Assembly: GCF_026340565.1 (NCBI RefSeq)
Contig: NZ_JAPEPB010000001.1
Location: forward strand, 7,166,001-7,230,000
Direction: 5' to 3'
From: Kitasatospora sp. NBC_01287
Lineage (GTDB): Bacteria; Actinomycetota; Actinomycetes; Streptomycetales; Streptomycetaceae
DNA length: 64,000 bases
Part shown: positions 24,312-33,700 of the stretch, one piece after another
Layout: each line of letters begins with the position of its first letter
Position numbering within the stretch: position 1 is the first letter of the stretch
Program-made: the position numbers and the translations under genes
Notes under the pieces: model-generated
What the model saw: only the letters and a program-made list of their open reading frames with translations
Databases searched by the model: none
What the model was told of the DNA's origin: nothing

Positions 24312-24842
24312 ATGCGTGAGCAACTGCTGGTCCTGCACCGGATCGAGGAGAGCGACTGGCCCGCCGTCCACGGCTGGGCGAGCCTGCCGGAAGTGTGCCG
24401 CTACCAGCCCTGGGGGCCGAACACCGAGGAGCAGACCCGGCAGTTCGTGACCGCCGCGGTCGAGTCCTGGGCATACACCCCGCAGCGGCGCTACCCCTAC
24501 CTGGCCCGGCTGCGAGGGGAGGCCGTCGGCATGGGCGAACTGCACATCCGCAACCGCGGCCGCCGCGAGGGCGAGATCTCCTACCTCGTGCACCCGCGGG
24601 TGTGGGGGCAGGGCATCGGCACGGCCATCGGTCGGGAACTGCTCGCACACGGCTTCGAGGAGCTGGGCCTCCACCGGATCCATGCCACCTGCGACCCGCG
24701 CAACCACGGCTCGGCCCGGGTCATGGCCAAGCTCGGCCTGACCTACGAGGGACGGCTGCGCCACACGATGCTGCTCCGGGACGGCTGGCGGGACTCCGAG
24801 GTCCACAGCATCCTGGAGCACGAATGGCACCCGGCCGGATAG
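24312..24842 (+). CDS. GNAT N-acetyltransferase
   Basis: A 176-residue acetyltransferase of the RimJ/RimL type: VLHRIEESDWPAVHGWASLPEVCRYQPWGPNT at the start, YLVHPRVWGQGIGTAIGRELLAHGFEELGLHRIHATCDPRNHGSARVMAKLGL carrying the acetyl-CoA loop (Q/R-G-x-G-x-A), and EGRLRHTMLLRDGWRDSEVHSILEHEW at the end. The substrate is unknown. It begins 58 bases after the P450 and reads in the same direction, so it could be read through from the bisindole operon, but it is a common stand-alone gene in streptomycetes. Confidence 0.87.
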   Translation: MREQLLVLHRIEESDWPAVHGWASLPEVCRYQPWGPNTEEQTRQFVTAAVESWAYTPQRRYPYLARLRGEAVGMGELHIRNRGRREGEISYLVHPRVWGQGIGTAIGRELLAHGFEELGLHRIHATCDPRNHGSARVMAKLGLTYEGRLRHTMLLRDGWRDSEVHSILEHEWHPAG

Positions 24843-24946
24843 CCGGTGGAGCAGCCGCCGCAGGGGGAAGGCGACCCGAGTCTCCCGGCCTGCCCCGAGG
24901 CTGGAAATCAGGCGACCGGAGCTGCTGTCGTGATCAACAATGGCTC

Positions 24947-25681
24947 ATGCTGATCGACCACTGGCCCCTGCTGGGCCTGCGCCTGAGCACCCCCCGCCTG
25001 GAACTGCGCCTGCCCGGCGACAACGAGCTGGCCGAGCTGGCCGACCTGGCGGCGGAGGGCATCCACGAACCGGACCGGATGCCCTTCCTGGTGCCGTGGA
25101 CCGACCTGCCGCCGGCGGAACGGGCCCGCTCGGTGGTCCAGCACCACTGGTTGCGCCGGGGGAACTGGTCGCCGGACAACTGGGCGCTGACCCTCGCCGT
25201 CTTCGAGAGCGGCAGGGTCGTCGGGCTGCAGTCCGTCTTCGCCCGGGACTTCGCCGTCCTGCGGCAGGTCAGCACCGGCTCCTGGCTCGGATCGCGGTAC
25301 CAACGGCGAGGCATCGGCACCGAGATGCGCGCCGCCGTACTGCACCTGGCCTTCGAAGGGCTCGAAGCCCTGGAGGCGACGTCGGGCGCCTTCGAGGACA
25401 ACGCCACCTCGTTCGCCGTGTCCCAGAAGCACGGCTACGAACTCGACGGCATCGACCGGCACGCGGTCCGCGGCCGGCCCACGACGATGAGGCGGCTGAG
25501 GCTGACGCGTGCCCGCTGGCAGGCGCACCAGCAGGTCCCCGTCTCGATCAGCGGACTGCGGCCCTGCCGCCAGATGTTCGGCCTGCCGCAGGAGGACCTC
25601 CACGCCGCAGGTAGTGACTCGGTGGCGCCCGGAGATCCGGGAGATCCTCAGGGGCTCGGTCGTGGAGTACCGCAGTACTGA
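24947..25681 (+). CDS. GNAT acetyltransferase, 3' end altered by IS insertion
   Basis: A GNAT domain spans residues 1-~200: LSTPRLELRLPGDNELAELADLAAEGIHEP at the start, VSTGSWLGSRYQRRGIGTEMRAAVLHLAF with the acetyl-CoA loop, and FEDNATSFAVSQKHGYELDGI. Relatives normally end soon after the FGL of GLRPCRQMFGL. Here the frame runs on for ~28 untypical residues and stops at a TGA (25679-25681) that belongs to the terminal repeat of the IS630 element. The gene tail was therefore changed by the insertion. Excising the element would keep the frame open into the sequence after 27426. Confidence 0.75.
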   Translation: MLIDHWPLLGLRLSTPRLELRLPGDNELAELADLAAEGIHEPDRMPFLVPWTDLPPAERARSVVQHHWLRRGNWSPDNWALTLAVFESGRVVGLQSVFARDFAVLRQVSTGSWLGSRYQRRGIGTEMRAAVLHLAFEGLEALEATSGAFEDNATSFAVSQKHGYELDGIDRHAVRGRPTTMRRLRLTRARWQAHQQVPVSISGLRPCRQMFGLPQEDLHAAGSDSVAPGDPGDPQGLGRGVPQY

Positions 25682-25773
25682 ACTTGAATCCGTGATGTCG
25701 GGGTCTGCTGCTCGGTGATGGGGGCCCGACTTGCGGCTTCCCCACGACGCGGGAGTACGAGGATGATGTCCGC

Positions 25774-26283
25774 GTGATTCGAGACCTGCCGCCGTTGCCG
25801 TTGCCCCAGTACGCCGTGGTCCGGATCGGCTGCTCGCCGCGGGTGCCCACAGAGATCGCCGCCGATCTGCGGCAGACCGGCGTGCCGGCGGGACTGATCG
25901 GCTACGAGTACCGACCGCTGGCCGAGGCGGCAGTTCTGGACGGGTTCGGCGAGTGCGGGGTAGTCGTCTTCGGGTCCTGCAGTCTGTTCGGGCTGATCGG
26001 CATCAATGTGGCTTCGCGCCTCATCGTGCACATCCCCAGCACCGAGGCTTCGGTCGTCAACCACGTGAACCGGGACCTCGGGGCCTTCCACCGGTGCGTG
26101 GCAGCCACTATCGCCCGCTTCCCCTTCTACGAAGAACACGAGGAGGACCGGTTCGACCAGGCAGCGGACGACCTTCGCGAGCTCCTCGCCACCCTCGACG
26201 CCACCGCGCTGGCACACAACGGGTTCTGGGAGACCCTGTGTGACGACGTCGCGATGGGCGACTACGCGAACTGGGAGGACTGA
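25774..26283 (+). CDS. SUKH-4-like immunity protein inside the IS630 element
   Basis: A 169-residue protein from GTG 25774. The pattern fits the SUKH-4 family: VVVFGSCSLFGLIGINVASRLIVHIP, then the conserved SVVNHVNRDLGAFHRCVAAT helix, and an acidic C-terminus with FWETLCDDVAMGDYANWED. SUKH proteins are typical immunity proteins of polymorphic toxin systems in actinomycetes. The gene converges with the transposase, whose stop lies 6 bases downstream, and both lie between the element's terminal repeats. Its own promoter must lie in the 96 bases after the left end. Confidence 0.65.
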   Translation: MIRDLPPLPLPQYAVVRIGCSPRVPTEIAADLRQTGVPAGLIGYEYRPLAEAAVLDGFGECGVVVFGSCSLFGLIGINVASRLIVHIPSTEASVVNHVNRDLGAFHRCVAATIARFPFYEEHEEDRFDQAADDLRELLATLDATALAHNGFWETLCDDVAMGDYANWED

Positions 26284-26289
26284 AGCACA

Positions 26290-27353
26290 TCAGCTCTCCA
26301 GCATCAGACCCGTGGCCGTCAGGCAGCCGTCGATCACCTCCGGCCGGTACTGCAGCATCTTGAGCTTGCGCTTCACCGCGCGGGTGATCTGGCCGAGGTC
26401 AGCGGCGGCGAGGTTACCGATGCCCCGCTTGACCAGCGACCAGACGCCCTCCTGCGGGTTCAGGTCCGGAGCGTAGGTCGGTAGCTGGAACACCGTGAGC
26501 CAGGCGGCGTTGGCCTCGAAGAACTCCCGCAGCGGCGCGACCAGGTGCATGCGCAAGTTGTCCCACACCAGGACGATCGGACCGCCGAGCTGGCTGTGGG
26601 CACGGACGATCAGGTCGCGGTAGTCCTTCCACCCGAAGCCCTTCGGTTCGTCCTTGCGGCCCCGGTACTCGCGGATCGCATAGATCAGCCGGGACCGCTC
26701 ACCGGGCTTGTAGCAGGTCATCCCCGCCATGGAGACACGGCCCGAGCCCCGCCCGCGCACGCGGACGACCGGGGTGACGCCCTGGCGGCCCCAGGTCCTG
26801 GCGCGCGGCGGCGTCATCGACTGGCCGGCTTCGTCCTCGAAGACCACCCAGGCGTTGTTCACCGCCGCGGTGCTCTTACCCGCGGCCAGACCTCCTGCCT
26901 CCACAGCTCCACCGCGTCGTCGTCGCGCTCGATCGCGCGCCGGGCGGGCTGCTGCCACGACCAGCCGTGCCGCCGCAGCAGCCGCCACGTGCCCTCCACG
27001 GTGTACGAGACGTGGAACAGGCGGCCGATCATCGTCTTCACCCGGGCCAGCGTCCACCGCTGGTCGGCCCACCCATGGGCCAGCGGGCCTCGCTCCAACT
27101 CCTGCTCCAGCCTGGCTATCTGCGTCTCCGACAGTCGAGGTCGGCCAGGCGATCCCTTCGACGCCAACCCGGCCAGGCCCTCCTCGCGCCACTGGCGCCG
27201 CCACCGTTCCACCGACCGCTCCGAGACCCGCAACACCGCAGCGATCTCCCGGTTCTTCTCGCCGGCCTCGAAGCCAGTCACGGCCTGGAGCCGGACCCGC
27301 TCTCGCCCGGCCCTCTCGGCGTCGGTCAAGCCGCCGCCCTGCGGATATCTCAC
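26290..27353 (-). CDS. IS630-family transposase in two frames (-1 shift)
   Basis: The N-terminal half starts at GTG 27353 (VRYPQGGGLTDAERAG..., the usual IS630 start) and carries the winged helix-turn-helix SERSVERWRRQWREEGLAGL. It runs out of frame at ~26880. The C-terminal half lies in the -1 frame and holds the DDE triad: FEDEAGQ, VWDNLRMH and APDLNPQEGVW. Joining after WPRV gives WPRVKSTAAVNNAW, which restores the family sequence. Many streptomycete IS630 elements are read this way by programmed frameshifting, but the local GGGTAAGAG is not a classic slippery site, so a decayed gene is also possible. Confidence 0.82.
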
Positions 27354-27425
27354 CCCACCAGGACTACCGAAACCACCCGCACGCTGTCCGGCGAACAGCC
27401 CGACATCACCCAATCAAGTTCAGTA

Positions 27426-27711
27426 CTTCGTCGAGGAACTGACCTTCGCCGACGCGGACTCGATTCTCGTCATGCTGCGTGAACTGTGCCCGCACCTGGT
27501 TGACGGCCTTCTCCCGGTGTGGGTCCGTAACCTCGCCTACCGGCTGGTGCTCTTGCAGCGACCAGACGAGCCTGTGCTCATGCGCGAGGCAGCGGACAGC
27601 CTCTATCTGCATGGTCCCGACTGGGACGACATCGCTGAGAACCTGCGTCGGCGGGCTGACACCCTGGCGGGGGCGGGTGCGGCTTCAGCCGCACCCGCCC
27701 CGGGTTCGTGA
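27426..27711 (+). pseudogene. 5'-truncated remnant of an unidentified gene
   Basis: The frame after the right end of the IS630 element reads FVEELTFADADSILVMLREL and continues for about 95 residues with good codon bias to a TGA at 27709-27711, including WVRNLAYRLVLLQRPDEP. I do not recognise the family. The true start was probably upstream of the insertion point: fused across one TA, the frame continues from a GTG near 25622. The protein may still be made from ATG 27470 as a short form. Confidence 0.5.
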
Positions 27712-27783
27712 GATCAGCCGGCACCCTGTCCCGGGCGCAACAACCCGACACTCGCATAGCCACACGATCCGCCGGGGCAGGGC

Positions 27784-28557
27784 CTACTTGATCGACGGCT
27801 TGTCGGTCTTGTCTGCCGGGTTCTTGGGTCGCTTGTTCGGCCGGTAGCTGGGGCCGTTCATGATGACCTGGTGGCTGGTGTTGATCAGCCGATCCAGGAG
27901 CGACTCGGCGACGACGGGGTTGGGGAAGAGCGGATACCAGTCGCTGGGTGCCCGGTTGCTGGTGATGATCAGGGACCGGCCCTGCCGCTCGCTGACCAGC
28001 TCGTAGAGGTCGTCGGCCTGGGCCGCGGTGAGCTGGCGCATCGCGAAGTCGTCGAGGATGAGGACGTCGGGGCGGATCAGCTCGCGGATCCGCTTCTCCC
28101 AGGTGCGGTCCGCGTGGCCGCCCGCCAGGTCCGCCAGGATGCGGCTGGTCTTGACGAAGCGGACGTTGGCGCCCTGGCGGACAGCCAGGTGGCCCAGGGC
28201 CTGGGCGATATGTGTCTTGCCGACGCCGACCGGACCGAACAAAATTACGGACTCGCCGGCATGCAGCCAGCGCAGGGCGGCCAGGTCGCGGATCTGGGTC
28301 GCGGGCAGCTTCGAGGAGGCTGCGAAGTCGAACTCCTCCAGCGTGACCTGCTGCTCGAACTCCGCTCTCTGCAGACGCCGTTGGAAGGCGACGGTCTCGC
28401 GGCGGGTGATCTCGTCCTGGCAGAGGACCTGCAGGAAGAACAGGTGCCCGAGTTCACCGCCATGGGCCTGAAGCAGGCGGGCATCGAGGGTCTCCAACAT
28501 CCCGGACAGCCGAAGCGCCTTCAGGGACTCGCGCAGAGCCGTGTTCATCACACTCAT
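27784..28557 (-). CDS. istB: IstB-like ATPase of an IS21-type element
   Basis: A 257-residue AAA+ helper protein. It has the IstB pattern LRLSGMLETLDARLLQAHGG, Walker A FGPVGVGKTHIAQALG (~108-122), Walker B PDVLILDDFAMRQL (~170-183) and LIITSNRAPSDWYPLFPNPVVAESLLDRL. IstB loads the transposase IstA on DNA in IS21 transposition. Its ATG overlaps the stop of the truncated istA, the normal IS21 gene order. With istA broken the element should be immobile. Confidence 0.92.
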   Translation of the reverse strand: MSVMNTALRESLKALRLSGMLETLDARLLQAHGGELGHLFFLQVLCQDEITRRETVAFQRRLQRAEFEQQVTLEEFDFAASSKLPATQIRDLAALRWLHAGESVILFGPVGVGKTHIAQALGHLAVRQGANVRFVKTSRILADLAGGHADRTWEKRIRELIRPDVLILDDFAMRQLTAAQADDLYELVSERQGRSLIITSNRAPSDWYPLFPNPVVAESLLDRLINTSHQVIMNGPSYRPNKRPKNPADKTDKPSIK

Positions 28558-28958
28558 CGGACGGCCTCCTGGCTGTCGTCGCGGCCCTGGTCATCGCGGA
28601 GTTCGTCCTGCGTCTGGGTGGGGATGGCGGAGGCGAACAACTGCTGGGCTCCGTGGAGGAAGGCCGCGGCCCCCACGTCGCCGGTCTCCGGATCGGTCTC
28701 GGTGCCGGCCACCAGGATGCCCTTGATGGTGCGGTAGGACGGGTCGCCGAACGTGATCGCCTTCGCGCAGGCCGCCTCCAGCCTGCCGTCGCCGTACTTC
28801 TTGCGCAGGGCGATCACCCCTTGGGCGGCGCGGAGCCGGTAGATCGCGTTGACCTCCAGCGGCTGGCCGATCACCATGCCGCAGGCATCGCCGACCTCGG
28901 CGGCGTGACCAGTTCGGCGTCGGTGAGTCGCGGGGCGATCCCCGCGGCAGGCCGCCAT
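28554..28958 (-). pseudogene. C-terminal fragment of IS21 IstA transposase
   Basis: About 110 residues with the IstA end pattern VNAIYRLRAAQGVIALRKKYGD, RLEAACAKAITFGDPSYRTIKGILVAG, coupled to istB by ATGA. Homology fades upstream of about 28890, and the integrase core and helix-turn-helix of IstA (normally ~400 residues more) are missing. The break at about 28890-28960 marks a deletion junction. Confidence 0.82.
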
Positions 28959-29095
28959 GGCGCGAGATGCGGGGACGTCTTCGGTAGAGCGTCGGTCTTC
29001 ATCTAGAGTGCGGTCGCGAGGGTGCCCAACTCTCGCTTCAAACCCTGACGTTGGACGTCATCGCCCTACGCGCGCAGCCGATCCCTTGGAACGCC

Positions 29096-29611
29096 ATGAT
29101 CCTCCCCAAAGATCGCGACCCCCGCTTCATCACCATCCGCCGTGGGGGGACGCTTACGGACTCCGACCATCGGCTCCTGGCTTTGTGGGCCGCCGCGTGC
29201 GCGGAGCACGTTCTGCACCTCTTCGAGTCGGCGCAGCCCTCGGACCTGCGGCCCCGCGAGGCGATCGAGCAGATCCGGGCATGGGCGTGCGGCGAGATCG
29301 GGATGTCCCGGTCCCGAGCGGCGGGTGGCCATGCCATGGCTGCGGCAAGAGGGCTGAGCGGAGCCGCTCGGCACGCCGCGTATGCTGCCGGCCAGGCGGC
29401 GGTGGTGGCGCACGTCGCCGCACACGAGCTCGGCGCCGCGGCCTACGCGATCAAGGCTGTGCGTGCGACGGCCCCCGGGCGGGAGGGTGAGAGCGCCGGC
29501 AGGCTCGAATGCCGCTGGCAGCGCGAACAGCTCCCGGTTGAGATTCGCGAACTCGTCCTGGACGATCAGCGGTTGCGAAACGAGATCTGCTGGTCGGTCT
29601 TCGACTGTTGA
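29096..29611 (+). CDS. Putative immunity protein (Imm-5-like family)
   Basis: A 171-residue protein. ATG 29096 gives the family start MILPKDRDPRFITIRRGG, so the longer TTG 29051 version is less likely. The middle is alanine-rich helical sequence (HAMAAARGLSGAARHAAYAAGQAAVVAHVAAHELGAAAYAIKAV), and the C-terminus RWQREQLPVEIRELVLDDQRLRNEI is typical. It matches the streptomycete family annotated as putative immunity protein. No toxin gene is adjacent, so it is an orphan in an island with other immunity-like genes and IS remnants. Confidence 0.72.
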   Translation: MILPKDRDPRFITIRRGGTLTDSDHRLLALWAAACAEHVLHLFESAQPSDLRPREAIEQIRAWACGEIGMSRSRAAGGHAMAAARGLSGAARHAAYAAGQAAVVAHVAAHELGAAAYAIKAVRATAPGREGESAGRLECRWQREQLPVEIRELVLDDQRLRNEICWSVFDC

Positions 29612-29717
29612 CGGGCACGACGGCTTGTCTGCGCTGCCCCCTTGGACGGTGCGTGCGGACGGCGTCGGTGGCCTCGTCGTTCGCTTCCCGGGCCAGGACG
29701 GCGGCTGCCCGCGCTCA

Positions 29718-30003
29718 CGTGAATGATCTTCGAGGACGCCGCCTGGTGGTCGGGTAGCCTCTCGCCATGACCGAGATCGAGCCGACGAATCCCCAGGCCG
29801 AGGCGGATCGCGGGCGCGTGCCGCTCTGGCTGGACCCGAGCGATCTGGCCTGGCTGGGACGGCATTGCTGCTGCCCGGTCGACGCAACCGAGGATGAGAG
29901 GGACCGGTGCGGCCGAATCCGCTTCCGCTCCGGCGCCGCGCTGCACAAGCACGGTCGATCCGGCTGATCACGGTCCGCGCTGCCAGGCCAAGGATCATTC
30001 ACG
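29718..30003. repeat. 11-base inverted repeat flanking the 66-aa gene
   Basis: CGTGAATGATC at 29718-29728 and its exact reverse complement GATCATTCACG at 29993-30003 bracket the small gene at 29767-29967. The surrounding bases match partly as well. This could be the ends of a short non-autonomous element or a chance repeat. Confidence 0.45.
29767..29967 (+). CDS. Conserved small protein (66 aa), unknown function
   Basis: ATG 29767 gives a 66-residue protein with VPLWLDPSDLAWLGRHCCCP, a cluster of four Cys (three adjacent plus Cys in DRCGRIRF) and FRSGAALHKHG at the end. I recognise this as a small family common in streptomycetes, without a known function. The Cys/His content would allow metal binding. 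Surrounded by island DNA. Confidence 0.65.
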   Translation: MTEIEPTNPQAEADRGRVPLWLDPSDLAWLGRHCCCPVDATEDERDRCGRIRFRSGAALHKHGRSG

Positions 30004-30069
30004 CAACTGTGGGCAGAGCCGTTCAAGAGTCCTCATCAGGGCCTCGCGCGGCACCGAGGAGCAAGGGGT

Positions 30070-30663
30070 GTGCAGGTGGCGGTGAGCCCGGCGGAGCATC
30101 CGTCCGATGACGGCCGGAGTGGCGGCTGGGACGGTGTCCCGGTGCGGGAGCGGGTCGCGGCCATGGCAGAACGGGATCCCGGGTTCAGGCGTTTCGGTGC
30201 CGATGGTCACGGCTACCGACTCCACCCTCCCCTGGCGGAGGAGGCGGTCCGCTCCTTCGAGCGGGTGTACGGAGTCAGGCTGCCCGCGTCCTACCGCGGC
30301 TTTCTCACGGCTGTGGCGGACGGAGGAGCCGGCCCCGGTCACGGAGTGTTCCGGCTCACCGACCACCTGGCCGAGGAGGACGCGGTGTACGAACTCCGGG
30401 AGGAAGGCCGAAGACCCGGCTTTCTGGCCACGCCCTTTCCGTACGCCCAGGAGTACCCCGGTCCTGCTCGGGGAGGCCGCGCCGACTACTCGGTCAGGGG
30501 AACCCTTGTCATCGCGGAAGCCGGGTGCGGAGAGTTCCACCGTCTCGTCGTCACCGGGAGGAGCGCCGGCCAGGTGTGGTCGGACGACCCGGGCTGGGGT
30601 GGTCTGACCCCAGGTCCGGACTTCCACCACTGGTACAGGGGCTGGCTGGAGTCAACGAGCTGA
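30070..30663 (+). CDS. SUKH (SMI1/KNR4) family protein
   Basis: A 197-residue protein. The SMI1/KNR4 domain begins at about residue 60 with LAEEAVRSFERVYGVRLPASYRGFLTAVADGGAGPGHGVF and ends in the SGQVW-like GQVWSDDPGWGGLTPGPDFHHWYRGWLE segment. Possible starts are GTG 30070, 30076 and 30082. SUKH proteins serve as immunity proteins against many toxin nucleases. This is the second SUKH-type gene in 5 kb, and no toxin is adjacent. Confidence 0.8.
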   Translation: MQVAVSPAEHPSDDGRSGGWDGVPVRERVAAMAERDPGFRRFGADGHGYRLHPPLAEEAVRSFERVYGVRLPASYRGFLTAVADGGAGPGHGVFRLTDHLAEEDAVYELREEGRRPGFLATPFPYAQEYPGPARGGRADYSVRGTLVIAEAGCGEFHRLVVTGRSAGQVWSDDPGWGGLTPGPDFHHWYRGWLESTS

Positions 30664-30701
30664 GCCCCCGGTGCGGCCCCAACTGCCGGCCGGGCTGGGC
30701 G

Positions 30702-33700
30702 CTACTCGGGCAGGCGCTCCTTGCTCCTGCCGGTGCCCGGCGATGGCTGTTGGAGTGCGTTCCAGGGACCGGCGCCGCTCCGGCGGGCGCCGCCGGGGGC
30801 GCGGCGGGCGAGTTCCAGGCGGGAGTGGATGCCGAGCTTGCGGAAGATCTGGCGCAGGTGGAAGGCCACCGTGTGGGGGGAGAGGAACATCCGGCCGGCG
30901 ATCTGGCGGTTCGTCAGGCCGGCGGCGGCGTGGCCCGCGACGGTGCGCTCCGTCCTGGTGAGGCCGGTCCAGGCGGAGCCGAGCGGCTCGGGGGCGGACG
31001 GCTCGGGGGTGGGCGGGCGGTGGCGGCGGCGGACCCCGAGGGTGCGCAGGCGGCGGCGGGTGCGGGCCGCGTCGGGGGTGGCGCCGAGCTGTTCGTAGAC
31101 CTCCAGGGCCTGGCCCAGGCTCCGTACGGCGCGGGGCCGGTCGGCCGTGCCGAGCAGGGCGCCCAGGTCCTCGGCCGCGGAGGCACGGGCCCAGGCGTCG
31201 CGGTGGTCGCGGGCGGCGGTGGCGAGCGCCTGCGGGTCACGCTCCAACAGCCCGTGCAGATGGGCGGCGCTTGCCCGCACGGCGGGCGTCCTGCCGGCGC
31301 TCCCGGCGGCAAGGGCGTCAGTGGCGGCAGGCGAGTCAGTGGCGGCCAGGGCACTGGTGGAGGCGGCGGGCTCGGCGGGGTCGAGGCCGCGGACCACGGT
31401 GGCCACGGTGCCGGCTCGGCCGGGCTCGCCGAGGGCCAGCGCGGTGCGCACCAGCCAGGGGGCGGCGGCGGGCTCCTCCAGGCAGAGCCGGGCGAGGGCG
31501 GCCGGGTCGGCGGTGAGCTCCTTGAGGACGGGCGGGAGCGGGGCGGGGGCGGCGCCCGCGGCGCGCAGTCGGGCCTCGACCCAGGCGGCGGGAGCGCCCG
31601 GCAGAGCGAGGGCGTGGTCGGCGGCGGCCGGGTGGTCGCCGCGGTACAGCGCGGTGGTGGCCAGCAGCAGGCGGGCCGTCGCCTGGTGGGACGGGATGCC
31701 GGCCTGTACCGCGAGACGCAGGGCGTCGGCCGCCTCGGCGTCGGCCCGCTCGGGTGCGCCGTGGGCCAGGGCGAGTCGGGCAGTGACGATCCGTCGGACC
31801 AGTTCGGGGAGGAAGGCCCCCGGCGTCGGCTGCCCGAGCAGGGCGGCCGCCTCGGTGGCCTCGCCCGGCCGGCCGCACTGGGCGAGCAGCAGGGCCAGGG
31901 TCAGCTCCGGGCGGGTGTGCCAGGCGATGGTGGAGCCCTGTGCGGCGAGTGCGGCCGCCTGCCGGCAGAGGGTCAGCGCGGTCCCGGGGCGGCCGGCGCG
32001 CCAGGCGAGCGAGGCGCCGCTGAGGCGGGCCGCGGCGCGCAGGTCGAGGCCGGACGGAGCGGCCTGATGGAGCAGCGCGGAGATCCGGCGCTCGGGGTCG
32101 TCCACCGCCGCGCCGTCCCCGAGGGCGGCCAGGCCGGTGAGCAGCGCCTCCTGGCGCGCGGCGTCCGGTGCTCCGGGGTGGCCGGCCGCCTGCTTCGCGA
32201 GGGCGGCGCTCTCGGTGGGCCGACCGAGCAGCAGCAGCGCGGTGGCGAGCGAGGCGCGCAGCCGGGCGTCCGCGCTCGGTGGCAGGGCGGGGCCGGTCAG
32301 GGCGGTGCGGGCGAGCGCGGCTCCCTTGGCGAGCGCGCCGGAGCGGACGCAGGCCTCGGCGGCCAGCGCGGTCAGGTCGGCGCCGGCCTCGGCGGGACTG
32401 CTCCGGGGTGCGGGTGGCGCCGGGGCGGTGGGCTGGGGCGGCCCGGCCGGTTCGGCGGCGCCCGGGCCGGGCCCCGCCTCCGGGCCGGGCCCCGTCTCCG
32501 CCTCGGGCCCCGTCTCCGCTCCGGGCCCCCGCGCTCCCAGCATTTCGAGCCCGCGCAGCGCCAACTCGGCTGCCGCCGCGGGGTGTTCGGCCAGCGACTG
32601 GGCGGCGGCCAGGCGCAGCAGCGGGCCGGTGACGGGGTCGCCGGGATAGGCGCCGTGCAGCAGGTGGGAGCTGAGGGAGGCGGGTGACCGTCCCCGGGCG
32701 AGCCGCAGGGTCAGGGCCTCACGGTGCATGGCCGCGCGGACGGCCGGGGGAAGCTCGGCGAGCAGGGCCAGCCGCAGCAGTTCGTGACGGAAGGCCAGGT
32801 GCTCGGTGTCGAAGTGGACCAGGCCCGTGGCAGCCGCCGCTCGGAAGTCCGGAACCAGTGCGCTCACCGGCTCGTTCAACATCCGCGCCACCTCCTCCGG
32901 CAGGCTCGTCCGCCCCAGCACGGCGGCGGCCTCCAGCAGTACGCGCACCCGGGGCGGGGAGGCGGTGAGTTGACGAAGCGTCAGGTCACTGACCGCTGGT
33001 GGAAGTCCGCCCGACGGATCGGCGAGCCCGAGCACGCTGTCGGCCGTCCGCAGCGAGGCCCCCCGCGCCAGCTCGTGCAGCAGCTCGACCAGTGGGCCGG
33101 GCCGGCCCCGCGCCACGCCGAGCAGGGCCGCCAACTCGGCGTCCGGCGAAGCTCCCAGCAGGTCGGTGCAGAGCTGGGCGACGGCGGGGGCGGGCAGGGG
33201 GCCGAGCTCCACCCGCAGGTCCCACGCCTCGCGGGCGGCCGACTCCTCGGCCTGCGGCAGCAGCAGGGTCGAGACCCGCAGCACGGCCGTCGCCTGGCTG
33301 ATCCAGGGGAGCGGCGGGTGCTCGCAGGCTCGGTCGCAGTCGCAGCCGACCAGCACCGCCGTGCGCCGCGGCTGCCTCGCCCCGGCCCCCGGCCCCCGCG
33401 ACAGGCGCGCGGGGCCCGAAGGCTGCGCCGGGACCAGCACCCGCGCCCGGCCCGGTGCTGAATCCGATACCTGTGCTGAACCGGACACTTCTGCTGAACC
33501 CGACGCCTGTGCCGGGCCCGATGCCGATGTCGTCCCCGCCTGCTCCGGGGGCTCCGCCGCCCACGGGAGTCCGGCCACGGTCGGGCCGCCCGGCGCCGGG
33601 CACGCGCCCGGGTCGAGCCGGGTGACCCGGAACCCGCGCCCGACGGCCAGCCGCTCCGCCTCCCGCAGCAGGCGGGTCCGGCCGGATCCGGCGGGCCCGG

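Larger units (their letters stand above)
25678..27423. mobile_element. IS630-family element carrying a SUKH-4-like gene
   Basis: The left end at 25678 begins CTGAACTTGAATCCGTGATG and the right end, read inward from 27423, begins CTGAACTTGATTGGGTGATG. About 22 of the first 25 positions agree. Both ends are flanked by TA (25676-25677 and 27424-27425), the target duplication of IS630/mariner elements. The element is 1746 bases, longer than the usual 1.0-1.2 kb, because it holds an extra gene (25774-26283) beside the transposase. An alternative is that an older 1.1-kb IS ended near 26284 and a later rearrangement placed the left end further out, but the repeat match there is poor. Confidence 0.78.

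Noticed and set aside
26270..26300. A left IS630 end next to the transposase stop, which would give a standard 1.1-kb element.
   Set aside because: Only ACTGAA matches the right end there, whereas the sequence at 25678 matches about 22 of 25 positions and has the TA duplication.
30525..32687. A 720-residue Gly/Arg-rich plus-strand frame opposite the LAL regulator.
   Set aside because: Low-complexity antisense shadow. The minus strand carries Walker A and LuxR helix-turn-helix motifs.
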